A stretch of 64,000 nucleotides of DNA from Acanthococcus lagerstroemiae (lineage: Eukaryota; Arthropoda; Insecta; Hemiptera; Eriococcidae): the NCBI GenBank assembly GCA_031841125.1, contig CM063108.1:50242122-50306121 (forward strand), read 5' to 3'. The notes under the pieces are model-generated. The model did not search any database, was not told the DNA's origin, and was given only the letters and a program-made list of their open reading frames with translations. A program made the translations under genes and the position numbers. Positions 1 through 11,730 of the stretch are shown piece after piece; positions within the stretch are counted from its first letter, which is position 1; every line of letters begins with the position of its first letter.

Positions 1-1499
1 CGCAATCAATTTAATAGCGTGTGTTACTCCGCAAACTGGAGTAGAAAGAAACGCGATGGATACTCCCTCCGGGTGGAAACTAATAATATTCCACACGTTT
101 TTCGCGACAACGTCTAGCGTATAAAAGTTTCGAAAGCACAGAAAGAAGGATTTCTTAAGGAAGAAGGAATGTAAGTGGTCTAATCAAAAAGAATCACTTC
201 AGTCGGATACTATCTTTATTTTTAACTAGAAGCAGCCAGAGGATACGGCGTGGCAGTCAGCTAACAATAATGGTTTGTAGCCCTCCCCGTCGCCTCTTAC
301 GAGTTTAGAGATGCACTCGCCTCGTACGTTCCCCCGAAGGGCAGTGGGATGGGGCTGTGAGCGAGAAGGAAGAAAAAAGAAAGCACGGTAACTACCCGAG
401 CCCCCTGTGCAATAACACGCGACAAGCACGACGAATTTCGTTTATGAGCTTCCTAACTGGTACATTAATTGCGTGCATGCTTTGTTCGCGTCTTACGTGC
501 GTTTCTATGTGTCGCGTATATCGCCATAGACTTTCCCTATATACCGAGGGGGAAGAGATCACGCACCAATGAAACGGGGGCGAAAAAAAAAGAAGGAAAG
601 AAAAGGGGACCTGGCGAGCTCGTGTCTAGTAGAGGAAAAACAAGGAGAGTCATCTCCTCCAGCTGAGCAGCCAAACGACGTAGGATAAATTGGTCGCGTT
701 TATTAGACTTTCAGCCTGGCACAGCCCATATACTTGTTTCGCCGCTCGAAAAGTAAATATTCCAGCAAATTAAATTCTATTTGACGCTACATAAATCTCG
801 TACACCGAACGTACAAATTATTACACCTCCGCTTCGCGGCGGATATGAGAGCGCGCAACTGAGAGAGTGTAGAGGGACTCCAGAGAGGTCGTTCTCCGAA
901 AAAGGAATGGCCGCTTTTTTATTCTTTCCTCCGTTTCTCCGGCCGCGTAAACGTTAATTGTTTTCAATTTTTACTAATTTACGGAGCGCGGATAGTTGCG
1001 AATGTGATTTACGACGCCGATCAAAGCGGCCCGCCACGCCGAGGTGCACGTCGCCGACCAGTTGGGCAGCGCTGGTCGCGACCGTTGGCGGAATGTAGCC
1101 GCGGGTCGGCTGCAGTCTCTTTGCGGCGTGCTGCGATCTTCGGCGCGGTCGTGCCGCAGGAAGCTTTTACTCATCGTGAGCCATTCGAAATTGGGTTTAT
1201 ACATTTTAATAAAATAGAACGAACAAACCTATCGAACCTATTTTGATATTCACCGCGTCCGAAGTATAATATAATGTTTCCTGTGTAACGATGCCGAGGA
1301 TACAGCAGGTTGTGTATTGTAGCTATAACGTTTAGTAAAAACGCGATTAGTTTAAGAAACACTGTGGGCTGACTTTTGTTATTGTCAGCGAAAAATCCGT
1401 TATTACAGCTGAATTTGATCAAATTGCGATTAATCGGCGCCAGTGGCGGATCAAGAAATTAGACGCTGCTAAGCTAACTAACTAGACTGAAATATAAAT
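1..1499. other. No recognisable gene; anonymous sequence
   Basis: No open frame here resembles a known protein and I see no RNA gene. Positions 820-880 and 990-1150 are more GC- and CpG-rich than the surroundings, but no exon or promoter can be supported. The LINE sequence to the right begins somewhere around 1500-1560. Confidence 0.5.
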
Positions 1500-3850
1500 A
1501 TAAATCAATGAATAAACTCGCACATATGGAACTCTTAAATGCAGTGTTGATAAACCTGAAGCTTGAATACTCAAAAGAAATGTTGGAAAGCAAAAATAAA
1601 GCATGGCAAAAGCTCATCACGGAATCAAAAGTCTGGGGCAAACCCTATGAAATAGTTATGGAAAAACTTAAAAAAGTCGAATTTCCACCACTCAAAGTGG
1701 CAGATAGAATCATCACAGAAGAAAAAGAAAAATACCAGGTCATTTTCAAGCACCTATTCCCAAAAATAAACGATCACAGTAATACAGTCAAACCGGAAAA
1801 GAAATGGGACATAAAAATCGAAGACTCCATACTAACCAACATAATTTAAAAACTGAACAATAGAAAAGCAAATGGTCCGGATGACATTTCAAACAAAATG
1901 ATAAAAATTATCCACAAAAATTCTCCGGAAATATTACCAACAATTTACGAAAAATTACTGAACTATAACTACTTTCCTCTAATATGGAAACTCGGAAAAA
2001 TAAAACTGATAAATAAACCGGACAAAGACCCAACAGAAATAAATTCTTACAGACCCATTACTCTACTCTCCACTCTGGCCAAGGTCTACGAAAAAATAAT
2101 AAAACACTACATGAACATAGAAATTAAGGAAAACGAAATTTTTAATGAACATCAATACGGATATAGAGAAAAAAGATCTACTGAAACAGCATTGGAGGAA
2201 ATGACCAAGATATTAGACCAATTCAAAAGAGAATATAAACATATCGTATTAATAAGCTTCGACGTACAGGGGGCTTTTGACAGAAGAAAATGGTCAAGCC
2301 TACTAAAAGTCATGAATAAAAACGGAATAGACTCAAATAAAATAAAGATCGTCGAAAGCTTTTTAGAAGGCAGGAAGATCGGATGGTTTGACTGTAACAA
2401 CAAAATAAAGTTAGAATACGAACTATCGTCAGGTGTCCCACAGGGGTCTTCCCTCTCACCCACACTGTTCAACATAGCCATGTCTGAAATTCATAGGAAA
2501 GTCGAAGAAACAAACAGAGTCAAATTATTGAGTTATGCGGATGACCTATTAATGATTGTAGGAATAGACAATGTAAGAAACGCAGCAGTAATAAACCAAA
2601 AAATAGTGGAGTTAAATAACGCATTAAAAGAGCTAGGGCTGGGACTAAACTCGAACAAAACACAAATGATGTTTATATCAAGACGGCATAATAAAGAAGA
2701 ATTTCAAAAAAACATAGAAGGAAAAATCAAAATGGACGAAAAGATTCTGACATTTAAAACAGAAATCAAATATCTAGGACTAATACTCGACCCGACCTTA
2801 AATTTTAATAAACACGTAGAGTACATAACAAATAAAATAAAAAAAATACTACAATAAAATCAGATCCCTGTATGCTAATCTGTTCGGTTATGATATTAAA
2901 AACAGAGAAATACTATATAACGCCCTCTTTCGCTCAATAACAGAGTACGGATCTCTAGCCTACAGTGAGAAACTGAGAAAGTCGGACATAAAAAAACTGA
3001 AATCCCTGCAAAAGATAACACTGATAGGAGTCATCTCAGCATATAGAACAGTTTCTCACTCCGCCACTTACGTGATAGCAGGAAAACCACCAATAGATTT
3101 ACAACTGAGACTAACAAATGAAATCAAAAACATAAAAAGGAAAAATAGACTGGGAAAAATAACGTTAAACCAGACTAAAGAAAGCATAAAAAGGGCGAGA
3201 GAAGAAACAATACAGATGTGGCAAGAACAATATAATAACGAAAATAAAGGAAGAAGAACGGCAAGTCTGGTACCAAGCATAGAAACAAGACTAAAAAACA
3301 AGAACTTAAAAACAGATTACTTTATGACACAATACTTAACGGGACATGGAAAATTCGCAACGTACCTGAAAAAATATAAAATTACAGAAAACAGTACTTG
3401 TAGGGAATGCAACGAGGGAGAAGACAGTCCAGACCACACCTTTAAAGAATGCAAAAAATTTAAGAAAATAAGAGAGAAATATAGCATTACAGAAAATGAC
3501 TTGGGAAAATGCCTACAAGAAGGGAACGGGCACCATAAAGCACGAAAATACGTTAAAGAAATTCTGGAAACTAAGGGCGAAATTGAATAAGGGAAACCTG
3601 GGTATGGCCATCTACATCTACATAACATGTAACTAGAAATAGGTACCGATAATATACACTGATCATTTATTACACCCTATTCATTATATTCACTCCATTG
3701 GTATTAGTGTTACCCTATGTATAATAATTGTATAATTAATGTAAGAACTCCTGACTTCCTCGGCACGAGAAACTATGTAAAAGTACCGGGGGAGGAGGAA
3801 TTGTTGTAAACAGCAAATTAAGGAATAAAAAAAAAAAAAAAAAAAAAAAG
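1500..3850 (+). mobile_element. LINE A: 5'-truncated non-LTR retrotransposon with poly(A) tail
   Basis: This is a 5'-truncated LINE. It lacks ORF1 and the endonuclease and begins in the linker before the reverse transcriptase. It runs through the RT and a C-terminal cysteine/histidine knuckle, then a 3' UTR of about 230 bp, and ends in about 21 adenines near 3829-3849. The knuckle plus the poly(A) tail suggest the R1/I/jockey side of the LINEs; the clade is inferred from motif style only. A diverged second copy of the same family lies at 50041-51470. Its upstream boundary and target duplication could not be fixed by eye. Confidence 0.85.
1508..3590 (+). pseudogene. LINE A ORF2 remnant: reverse transcriptase and C-terminal knuckle, broken
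   Basis: This ORF would copy the LINE RNA at the nick (target-primed reverse transcription). Two blocks, 1508-1849 and 1898-2857, are in the same frame and separated only by an in-frame TAA at 1847-1849. The frame then shifts near 2857 and the C-terminal part is open at 3072-3590. RT landmarks are the finger motif NRKANGPDDIS just after the stop, SYRPITLLS, SFDVQGAFD, GVPQGSSLSPTLFN and the catalytic YADD (about 2535). The tail has CRECNEGEDSPDHTFKEC, a CxxC-H-C knuckle typical of this group. It is a dead copy with one nonsense codon and at least one frameshift. Confidence 0.9.
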
Positions 3851-4740
3851 CTGAAGGAAATTTGCCCGCCCTTCTTTGCTTTGTAACTCCACCTTTTACT
3901 GTATTAGCTGACCCGCTTCGCGGCTCATCTAAACCATAGGTTAAAGTGAGGTGGCTAAGGTGAGCTGGCTAAAATGAGTTGGATATAATATGTTTGCTGA
4001 AGTGAGTTGGCTGAAGTATACGAAAGTTATTACTAGAAACCGGATTCCTCGGCATTAAAAAATTGGAAATTCGACAGCAACATCTGCAGAATTCGGCATT
4101 TTTTCGGCATTTAAAAAAAAAAAACTTTCTTTCGTCAAGTAATCTGATAAATCAAAATTTTAAATTAAAATCACAAAGAATTCTGATTATACACCAATTT
4201 TGTAAGCAGAGAATGAGCGCTCTAAATCAACAGATACTCGCGGAGCAAAATTATATGCTAACAGCACCTGTGGATCACAAGAAACCGTTCTAGTTTTTTA
4301 GTAAGAAGTATCGCTGAAAGAAATACTCAATTCTCGAAGTTATGCGAACCCTTCTTTTTTTGAAAAAACGTGTTCTAATTTTTGCTGAAGTAGATATCCT
4401 CGAGCCCCTGGAATGATCTGAATTTTTTGACGCACTTCTTCTATGATCTCGACTTGATTGTGTAAAGACAAACCTTGTATAGTGACAAAATAGAATATTT
4501 CGGCATTTTTCGGCACGTAAGGCTGCTTTAGGCATTTAACCCTTTTTTGGCATTTTTCGGCAATATAAAAAAATTTTCCCAGCCCCACACCATTATTCGT
4601 GCTTATCTCTCAAAAAAACGCGTTTGCCTATCAAGAAAACGACTTGACAAATGGCGAGTCTGTCTATTTGTTCATCACATATGTGGTCCAGGAGAATATT
4701 TTCGTAAGTAAAAGTCAGATAATGCGATTCTGTATAGTTA
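3851..4740. other. Anonymous AT-rich sequence
   Basis: No gene is recognisable. The stretch holds the short tandem repeat at 3942-4020 (listed separately) and scattered copies of the word TTCGGCATTTTTCGGCA around 4090-4110 and 4497-4562. Those copies look like decayed repeats rather than coding DNA. Confidence 0.4.
3942..4020 (+). repeat. Degenerate ~14-15-bp tandem repeat
   Basis: Five to six imperfect copies of a unit close to AAGTGAGTTGGCT follow each other, with units such as GTGAGGTGGCTAAG, GTGAGCTGGCTAAA, ATGAGTTGGATA and GTGAGTTGGCTGAAG. It is a short minisatellite with no evident function. Confidence 0.7.
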
Positions 4741-6608
4741 GTTACGGAGAAGCCCTGCCAAAATAGGTTTGCGAAAACCTGGAGTTAGTAAAGTCATCGC
4801 TACGGCCGGCCAATGGCTATTGAGTCGTGCATCCGGTTGTACAGTGATCGAAGTAGGCGACACGGTGACATTATTAGGTAGGTAGGGAGGTTTGAAACTG
4901 CCTTTGTGTTAAGGGTAGCTGATGAACAGAGCTCCGGTCGCGAAACACGACGGGCATTAGCTACAGGTACTGTTTCGAGCGGTGTTGTGCAAAATACGCG
5001 AAATCGTGAAGTTTCGAGTAGTGCGAAAGTGCGAAGTGTTTCCTGAATAATTTTGACTGGTGAGTAATTCACTGAGTATATGTGGGTTGCTCACGGGGCA
5101 CGCCGTACTGAGCTTAACCTAGTTATAGAATAGATATTGTAATTTAGTCTAGTATTAAGTTGGCACCAGATTGATAGAAAAGAATAGGCTAGTCATGAGA
5201 GCTGACAAGGAAAAGATGCTTGCTCGGAAATGAGGACACATTTTCCATCGGGATTGATAGTGAGTAATTGAAGAGGCCTTAGGTGTCTTGGTGCCGTGCA
5301 CAGATCGCCGGAGGAGGCAGTGAATGTCTTGTTGCCTGAAGCAGGTACAGTGGGTTGCGTGAGGCAGTACTTGCAATGCAGCGCGTTGCGGCGCATGGGA
5401 TAGACATGTACACACACCGCCGGACGAGGCAGTGTGCAACGGGTTGGCACGTGGCGTCCGATGAGACATGCGGCCCGGGACGTTGCCAGAGTCTAGCCGG
5501 CAGAAGGATTGTGGTTTCAATAGGGCAGGGGCTTGCCCCCGGATCGCAGACCCGAGCTAGGAGTCTGATCAACCCTGCTCAGAGGGCGCGAGAGGGTGGT
5601 GGTTTCCCTGGCAGTGGTAGGAGTGCTTGGTGTGCCTGGCACAAGTGAGGATGAGAAATGAATGGGGCCAGCCTGGCGAGAGAAGGGGTGTGCAGTCTGG
5701 TGCCAAAAATAGTCTTAGGAGTCCCAGTTGGAAGAGGGTGCTCAACTGTGTTTTTCTCTTACAGGTGCTGTGTTGGTCGAATGCTGCAGTAGGATAGTAG
5801 GAGATTAGATTAAGGATTTAGTTGGTATAAGTTGCTATTGTTCTCTTTAATTAAATATCTTTTAGTTGTCTCCAGTTGACTTGCCTTACTTGTCTCATTT
5901 ACTCTTACACATATAACAAATTTCAAAGGTTAATGAACTGAAGCGGTTCATGTACATTAAGGTAGCATAAGTTCATTTAAAAAGGTGCTAAAGATTTGGA
6001 TTACACATCAAAGGTTCAAAGTTGGATTCAGGGTCCAGAACGAATCATCACGGGCATAAAATTATCATCGTATTATGCTAGCCTCCGAGAAGAAGCCATC
6101 GCTTGGAATTGAGATTCAAGAGCCAGGTTCTTTCCAGCTCTGCATATATGTAACATTCTGTGTCTGTGTGCGTGTGTCTGTTCATTTCATTCTATCTGCG
6201 GCAAACTTGACCTCTGTGGCGAGGAAACACGCGAATACGCCACAGAATCTACCTTCGCAAAGCTCAGCAAGCATCTGTATTTCTATTTGCTTCCCTTTAT
6301 CGCGAACCGCTTTCCCACCTTCCATCTCTGTCCTTACAGCGATTCCCTGCTATCCACATACATCGATGATCTTTTCCTTCATGGAAACTCTTGTCCGTTT
6401 TCCCTCCCTCCACCCTTCCCACACTGGCGGCATCAGCTGTTAATGCGACCGGTGATCAGGTAGTCACTCACTTGACGAATTGCTTCTTACCTTTGAGTTA
6501 CATCTAAGACTTTAGAACACATTTTTCTGTCTTTTACATTGTTATTATGATTGTTTCTTTTTTTCGGTTAGTTCTTTTTTTCTTTTTGAAGCTTCTTTTA
6601 TGCAGTTT
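4741..6608. other. Anonymous sequence, GC-richer at 4790-5800
   Basis: No protein or RNA gene is recognisable. Positions 5298-5321 and 5408-5433 share an imperfect repeat (CGCCGGAxGAGGCAGTG). A pyrimidine tract ending in TTACAG near 5755-5764 resembles a splice acceptor, so this could be non-coding exon sequence or part of an unrecognised LTR. I cannot decide between these. Confidence 0.35.
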
Positions 6609-6842
6609 CATGGGCGTAGCCAGCGAGGAGCAAGAGGGGCCATCTCCCCGCGGGATTTTGAAGAAAAAAATTATGTTCCAGCGCTTACTAGATTATTTTT
6701 GAATATTTAAAGCGAACTGAATAAAATTCGCAGAAAATAAGATGTGCCTAAGAAGCGTAGACGCTAGACAACGAAAATGTGTGACTGATAATTCTACCTT
6801 TTGGCCCCCCCCTCCCCCGAAAAATTCTTGCTACGCCCATGG
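6609..6842. mobile_element. MITE with GGGCGTAGC terminal inverted repeats
   Basis: The left end reads CATGGGCGTAGCCAG and the right end is CTTGCTACGCCCATGG, giving inverted termini of about 12-15 bp around 230 bp of non-coding, partly C- and G-run-rich DNA. There is no transposase. The target duplication is ambiguous because the flanks are themselves palindromic (CAT/ATG). Related right-hand ends occur near 63085-63134 and 63635-63680, so this is a dispersed family. Confidence 0.65.
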
Positions 6843-6900
6843 TGCGATTCCCTCAGTTTTGAACGTTTCTCTTTCTTTTTCGACCAACCGCGCCCGACAT

Positions 6901-7117
6901 GGGGTCCGGCTGGCCGAGAGTGGATAGCGCTTTGGTCTCGGAATCCGGAAGTCCCGGGTTCGAGCACACGTAGCAACTCGCCAGATTTTGACCTAGGCCG
7001 GTTTTCCGGCCAGAAGGGAAGAGGGCTAAGACAGCACCAACAGCCTCCCCGACGTCTCTGAAGTAATGCTTGAAAGGGCGGAATCCAGGGCTCGGATTGA
7101 GAGTAAATTAGAAAAAG
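6901..7117 (+). mobile_element. tRNA-derived SINE with ~15-bp target-site duplication
   Basis: The head has a Pol III box A-like element (TGGCCGAGAGTGG, about 6910) and a box B (GGGTTCGAGC, about 6956) at tRNA-like spacing. A tRNA-unrelated body and an A-rich end (AAATTAGAAAAAG) follow. It is flanked by near-identical direct repeats AACCGCGCCCGACAT (6886-6900) and AACCGCGCCCGGCAAT (7118-7133). The combination of internal promoter, A-rich tail and duplication is diagnostic of a SINE mobilised by a LINE. Which tRNA it came from is not clear. Confidence 0.75.
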
Positions 7118-7319
7118 AACCGCGCCCGGCAATGCGTTCCGTTTCTCTTTCTAAAGTCTGCAGAGTTCCGCGAACTGGATTCAGTTTTCGACCACGTGTT
7201 CGCGATATCTCCGAGGAAAGACAATTTTACTTCCTTTCTTTTTTTTTTCTTTTCTTTTTGACCGCAACTGGATTGTCATTTTTTTTTGTTCAATAAATAA
7301 AAAGTTCTGCTTGTTTGCT

Positions 7320-9560
7320 ATTGTCTCTACCAATGTGGCACCAGAAATTGAGATTACAGAATTTTATGAATTAGTAGAAAACACTGTGAGAGGAGAGAGA
7401 GGGGACTACACCTTGGTAATGGGAGACTGGGACGCCAAGATAGGAGCTAATATATGCCCCCGTAAATAAGTATAGGCGAGTTTCGCATCGGCAAATCCAG
7501 TGAAAAAGGTGAAAAACTAATGCAATTAGCATTAGGTAGTAACCTTAAAATAGTTAACACATTTTCCAACAAAAACCAGAACACAGGAAATGGACCTGGA
7601 GAGCTCCGAGCGATATACTACGAGAAACGAAATCGACCACTTATTAATCGATGATCTAAGAATCGTGGAGAACTGTGAAGTTCTGAACAATTTTAACTTC
7701 CTTTCAGATCACCGAATAGGGAGATTGATACTAAAATTAGAAGTAAAAACGACTCTCAAAAAGTTAAAAGCTATTAGTGTAAAAAGAAATGTAAAAGAAT
7801 TGATAAAGAGAAGAGAGAAAGGTAGGAATTCGAAAGATATACGCAATGCAGTCAGGGGTGCGTAGAATTTCCCTGTACGAAAATATTAAGTCAGGATTGT
7901 TCGAATGTTTATATTGATGGACTTAACATGAGTGGCTTATGCGCTAAAATTCTACCATATCTACAAATACATTATTTACAGAGAATGGGCGGATGGATGG
8001 ATAGCCGGACGGGAACTGCTCAGGCGAGGTACCTACAACAGAGTTGAAATCCACGTTTGAGTACGGGCACAAAACACTACTGCACCGTAGCCCAAAACCA
8101 ATAACATAGCCAAGCATTTAAGGGATCCTATTCTCTGGCCCAGTATCCGACTAGCACCAACATACCAGGGGGTTCATACCTAGCCCGCACAAATGCCTAT
8201 AGGTACCCTGGTAGTGCCGGCCCTGAGGCTGTGCTGCAGTTCAGTATGCTGTCCGGAGACTCGACCGAATGCCCACAGCCGCGTAAATATAAAAGCAGTT
8301 TAAAAAGCCAAAACAAAATGTGTACTCAATGAGCAAAACTCACCCCAAATTGATGTCTCTCACCAACACCACAAAATACGCGACGACACTTTCGAAATAC
8401 GGCTTACACACGAGTCAAATTTCCTGCAACGGACCTTTACCGCCGTCGTTAACTAAATGCCACGAGGCACGAGCCCGCGAACGCGAAGACCTTGGCACAA
8501 GGGATGCGTTCCTCGCCCTCTAGCAGGTTCTCTAGGCAAACCAGTCATTCATACAAGCGGGCTACGGTGCAGTAGTGTTTTGTGCCCGTACTCAAACGTG
8601 GATTTCAACTCTGTTGTAGGTACCTCGCCTGAGCAGTTCCCGTCCGGCTATCCATCCATCCGCCCATTCTCTGTAAATAATGTATTTGTAGATATGGTAG
8701 AATTTTAGCGCATAAGCCACTCATGTTAAGTCCATCAATATAAACATTCGAACAATCCTGACTTAATATTTTCGTACAGGGAAATTCTACGCACCCCTGA
8801 CTGCATTGCGTATATCTTTCGAATTCCTACCTTTCTCTCTTCTCTTTATCAATTCTTTTACATTTCTTTTTACATTAGAGAATGTCTCACCATCCCATTA
8901 CACAAAATTAAGGAGGCAAAGCCTCATTAGAAGCCAAGCTAAGTAAGTTAAAAGATCACAAATTGGAAGGTATTCAAGGAAAATATGATAGATGGTATCA
9001 TCGCTGGATGAAGTCTCAAATAAATTTGGCGTGCGCTAGAGTCCAAACAGGACTGACTGCAAACTTAGTTTAGAAACAAAGGACCTTATCGAGAGAAGGT
9101 CACAGCTGAGACTAAAATCGAATAAAAGTATGATGGGGAAAATAGAACTAGTGGAAATTAATAAGCTCATAAAGACAGAAATAGGAAGGAACGTATAAAA
9201 ATATGATTTCGAAGGAGCTAAAGAAAGAATAGAGGAGACATGGTCCACTAAAAATGTCAAGAGAATCTTATCGAAAGGATAGCACCTCTTCCCTTTTGTC
9301 AATTCGATATCCAATAAAGGCAAGATTTTTTGAAGAAAAGAAATAAGTGAAGAAGCAACAAAATTCTATTCGGAGCCACGAGTATATGCAAAACCCAAGG
9401 AGGAGGACGAATAAAATACCAAGCTAGACCTCCAGAATGCTCACGCCCTAATTTCCGATAACTAACGTCTTCTAGCTTTCCAAAAAGATGAAATTCAAAA
9501 AACGCTAGAAAAACTGAATAGCAATAAAATAGCGGGCCCTGATAAGAGCTCTGGTACATA
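7320..9560 (+). pseudogene. RTE-like LINE remnant (endonuclease and start of RT), multiply broken
   Basis: This is a fragmentary ORF of a LINE related to RTE/BovB-type elements. An endonuclease block is visible at about 7330-7470, with the motif TLVMGDWDAKIGAN. It continues in other frames to an open stretch at 7590-7860 (FLSDHRIGR, the endonuclease SDH motif). The palindrome 7777-8874 then interrupts it. The linker resumes at about 8925-9300, and the start of the RT is near 9500-9545 (KLNSNKIAGPD). Stops and frameshifts are everywhere, so it is long dead. A 3' end of the same broad type lies at 51490-51960. Confidence 0.7.
7777..8874. repeat. Long inverted repeat, ~316-bp arms, 465-bp loop
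   Basis: The left arm 7777-8093 and right arm 8559-8874 are near-perfect reverse complements around a unique 465-bp loop. The outer about 80 bp of each arm is LINE coding sequence (the 7777-7855 part of the RTE-like remnant). The arms therefore include host-element sequence, not just a transposon's own ends, and the right arm carries an inverted copy of LINE sequence. The inner arm sequence is unrecognised. Confidence 0.85.
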
Positions 9561-9623
9561 AACGAAAAACGTGTTACTTTTTCAGCGTTACTTCGCCTAA
9601 TCATACCCTAATAAAAAAGATTT

Positions 9624-10020
9624 CCATGGAAATTTCTATCAACAAGACAGCTGCAAACTGTTTACCATCCGTAAGACTCAGCTCTTCATGGTCACAATTC
9701 AGTTCAGTAGTTCAAATTTCCATGGAACTTTTCATTTCTTCCAGCCATCCCTCCGATACGAAGCCAGTTCGTATGATTTAGCTCTTTATGGTGACAATTC
9801 AGTTCAGTGGTTGACATTTCCATGGAAATTCATTTTTCTTCCAGTGATGGGTATACTTGAGCGAAAACCGTTACGCTCCCCACAACACGCTCGAAAACTC
9901 TAACGCCCCTCTCCCGATGCGGAACCAGTCCGCATGATTTAGCTCTTCATGATGACAATTCAGTTCAGTGGCTGATATTTCCATGGAAATTTCTGTCAAC
10001 AACATGGCTGCAGACTGTAG
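9624..10020 (+). repeat. Imperfect tandem repeat containing TTTCCATGGAAA palindromes
   Basis: Copies of AGCTCTTCATGGTGACAATTC followed by GTTCAGTGG and the palindrome TTTCCATGGAAATTTC recur around 9680, 9781 and 9940, with a further palindrome at 9624. The spacing is 100-160 bp. There is no coding capacity. It looks like a decayed satellite-like array. Confidence 0.65.
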
Positions 10021-10829
10021 TCACGCTGGTCGTAGCTACAAAACGTTCACTTTAAACGACCGAATTCAGAGGACGTTAAAATTCCCCGTAATGAGTAAAT
10101 GAAAATGTTTCTTTCCGCTAGACTATAGGTATCCACTTCCTCTTTTGGAGCAACATTAAGACGTTGATTAAACTCAACACTCTCCCTTCGCTCCCTCGTT
10201 GATTAGCAGCTCTATTATGTCGTTTTTCTCGCGCATAGCTACGGGCTTTGTATTATTAAATTTCGCTGCGTTAGCGGCTGCTCGTCGAATTTCGTTTTCG
10301 TTAAAAAAAAAAAAAAAAAACCTAAGAAGAAGCGCGCTAATTTGACACTCTGCTCTCGTCTTAACTTTTTTTCTTACCCTTCTCTTCTGCCTCGGCGAAA
10401 TGCCGGCGCTGATTGCAAGAATTTCGACTTTTAGCATCCTATAAAACTAAATAACACGGATACTCTCAGCGTGAGATGCGAAAATTTTTTACTGTACCAA
10501 AACGGTCAGCGGTTTCAGTGAAGGTTCCACTTAGCAAAGAAGAAACTCGGAATAATATTAAGTAGGTGTCCCTCTAGTCACTGACGCGATAATCGAAAGG
10601 GTAGTTTCCGGGGCCAAGGGTGGGTGTGGTTTCTGGGGAGCCAATCTGGCAAGCATGCATCACCATACGCTCCACCAATGGAATGCTAAGCAGGACCATA
10701 GCAAAGCGACACGCTACTACATTGCGCGTTATTCCTTCAGGGTTCCAACTATTCAGTTACACCGAGAGTCGGACTACGCAACGCACTGCCGACTTTTGCA
10801 GCAGATTTCCGACTAAGGGAGCATACGTC

Positions 10830-10862
<33 letters not shown>

Positions 10863-11730
10863 CGAAGAGATATACACTGTGGAACTGCACAGATATCTAC
10901 AAGTCCTCATGTTTTTCAGCCAGTATGGAGCGTCTTTTAGTTTCTCTTCGAACTAGCGTTCAAAAATGTATAACCATCTCTAGACACGATTCTCGATTAT
11001 CGAAATTTTGAGCTTTAGCGCGAGAAGAAAGTACAGCTACACAGGACAGTACGAGACGTTTCACCGTTTGGTGACAGATGTTACAGAGGTTTCAATGTCA
11101 CCTTCGTCTCGAGAGGCGTCGCATCATTGTTTGCTGTACAAGCTATACTTACTTCATAGCCACTGAGCAACGAGATAATTCATTCGTCTTCTTTGCTCGA
11201 CCGACTGGATAATAATCCTCAGCATACTAATACCCTAACACCCCCTCTCCTCCCCGTCGAATAAATTTAGACGACATTCATTCTATAGCAAAGCACTTCT
11301 TGAACTGTTAGCAGGTGTCGCATATCAATATCCCTACACTCACAATAAATGATATAACAGAGATTTCTTTTCGCAACTCTTTCCATTAGTAACGTCGCTT
11401 CTATTTAACTGACAGAGAGCGCTTCGATTTGAATTTATAACACATTTTCCAGGTCATTTTCATAGGAGAGTAAAAAATAACACGAAGATGACGTTAACGT
11501 TATCGTCATGCTTCGTGTCTCTATACAGGGTGTTTCACAAATTGTCCCTCTTTATTTTTCTTTGATTGTGATGCTGGGATAACTAGGCATTTTCAAGGAC
11601 TCAGTTTAGTTTATTTTGGGGTGAGACAATTCCCCTTTCCCGAAGTAGGCTGGGACGCGACACACAAGAAAAAAGGTACTCGTGCTCGTGACTGTGCGTG
11701 AAAATATAACTCTAAAACATGTACTAAGAA
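10021..11730. other. Anonymous sequence with microsatellite and hairpin
   Basis: No gene is recognisable. The interval contains a run of about 18 A (10302-10320), a (CA)n microsatellite at about 10832-10860, and a hairpin at 11481-11517 (arms CACGAAG-ATGACG and CGTCAT-GCTTCGTG). At 11526 it has ACAGGGTGTTTCACAAATTG, which resembles the CAGGGTGTTCC end of the mariner-like element at 32530. The 5' UTR of LINE B probably lies in the last few hundred bases. Confidence 0.45.
10832..10860. repeat. (CA)n microsatellite
   Basis: About 14 uninterrupted CA dinucleotides, typical of a neutral microsatellite. Confidence 0.95.

Noticed and set aside
10832..10860. CRISPR-like or regulatory repeat
   Set aside because: It is a plain CA microsatellite; the window is eukaryotic and has no spaced repeat array.
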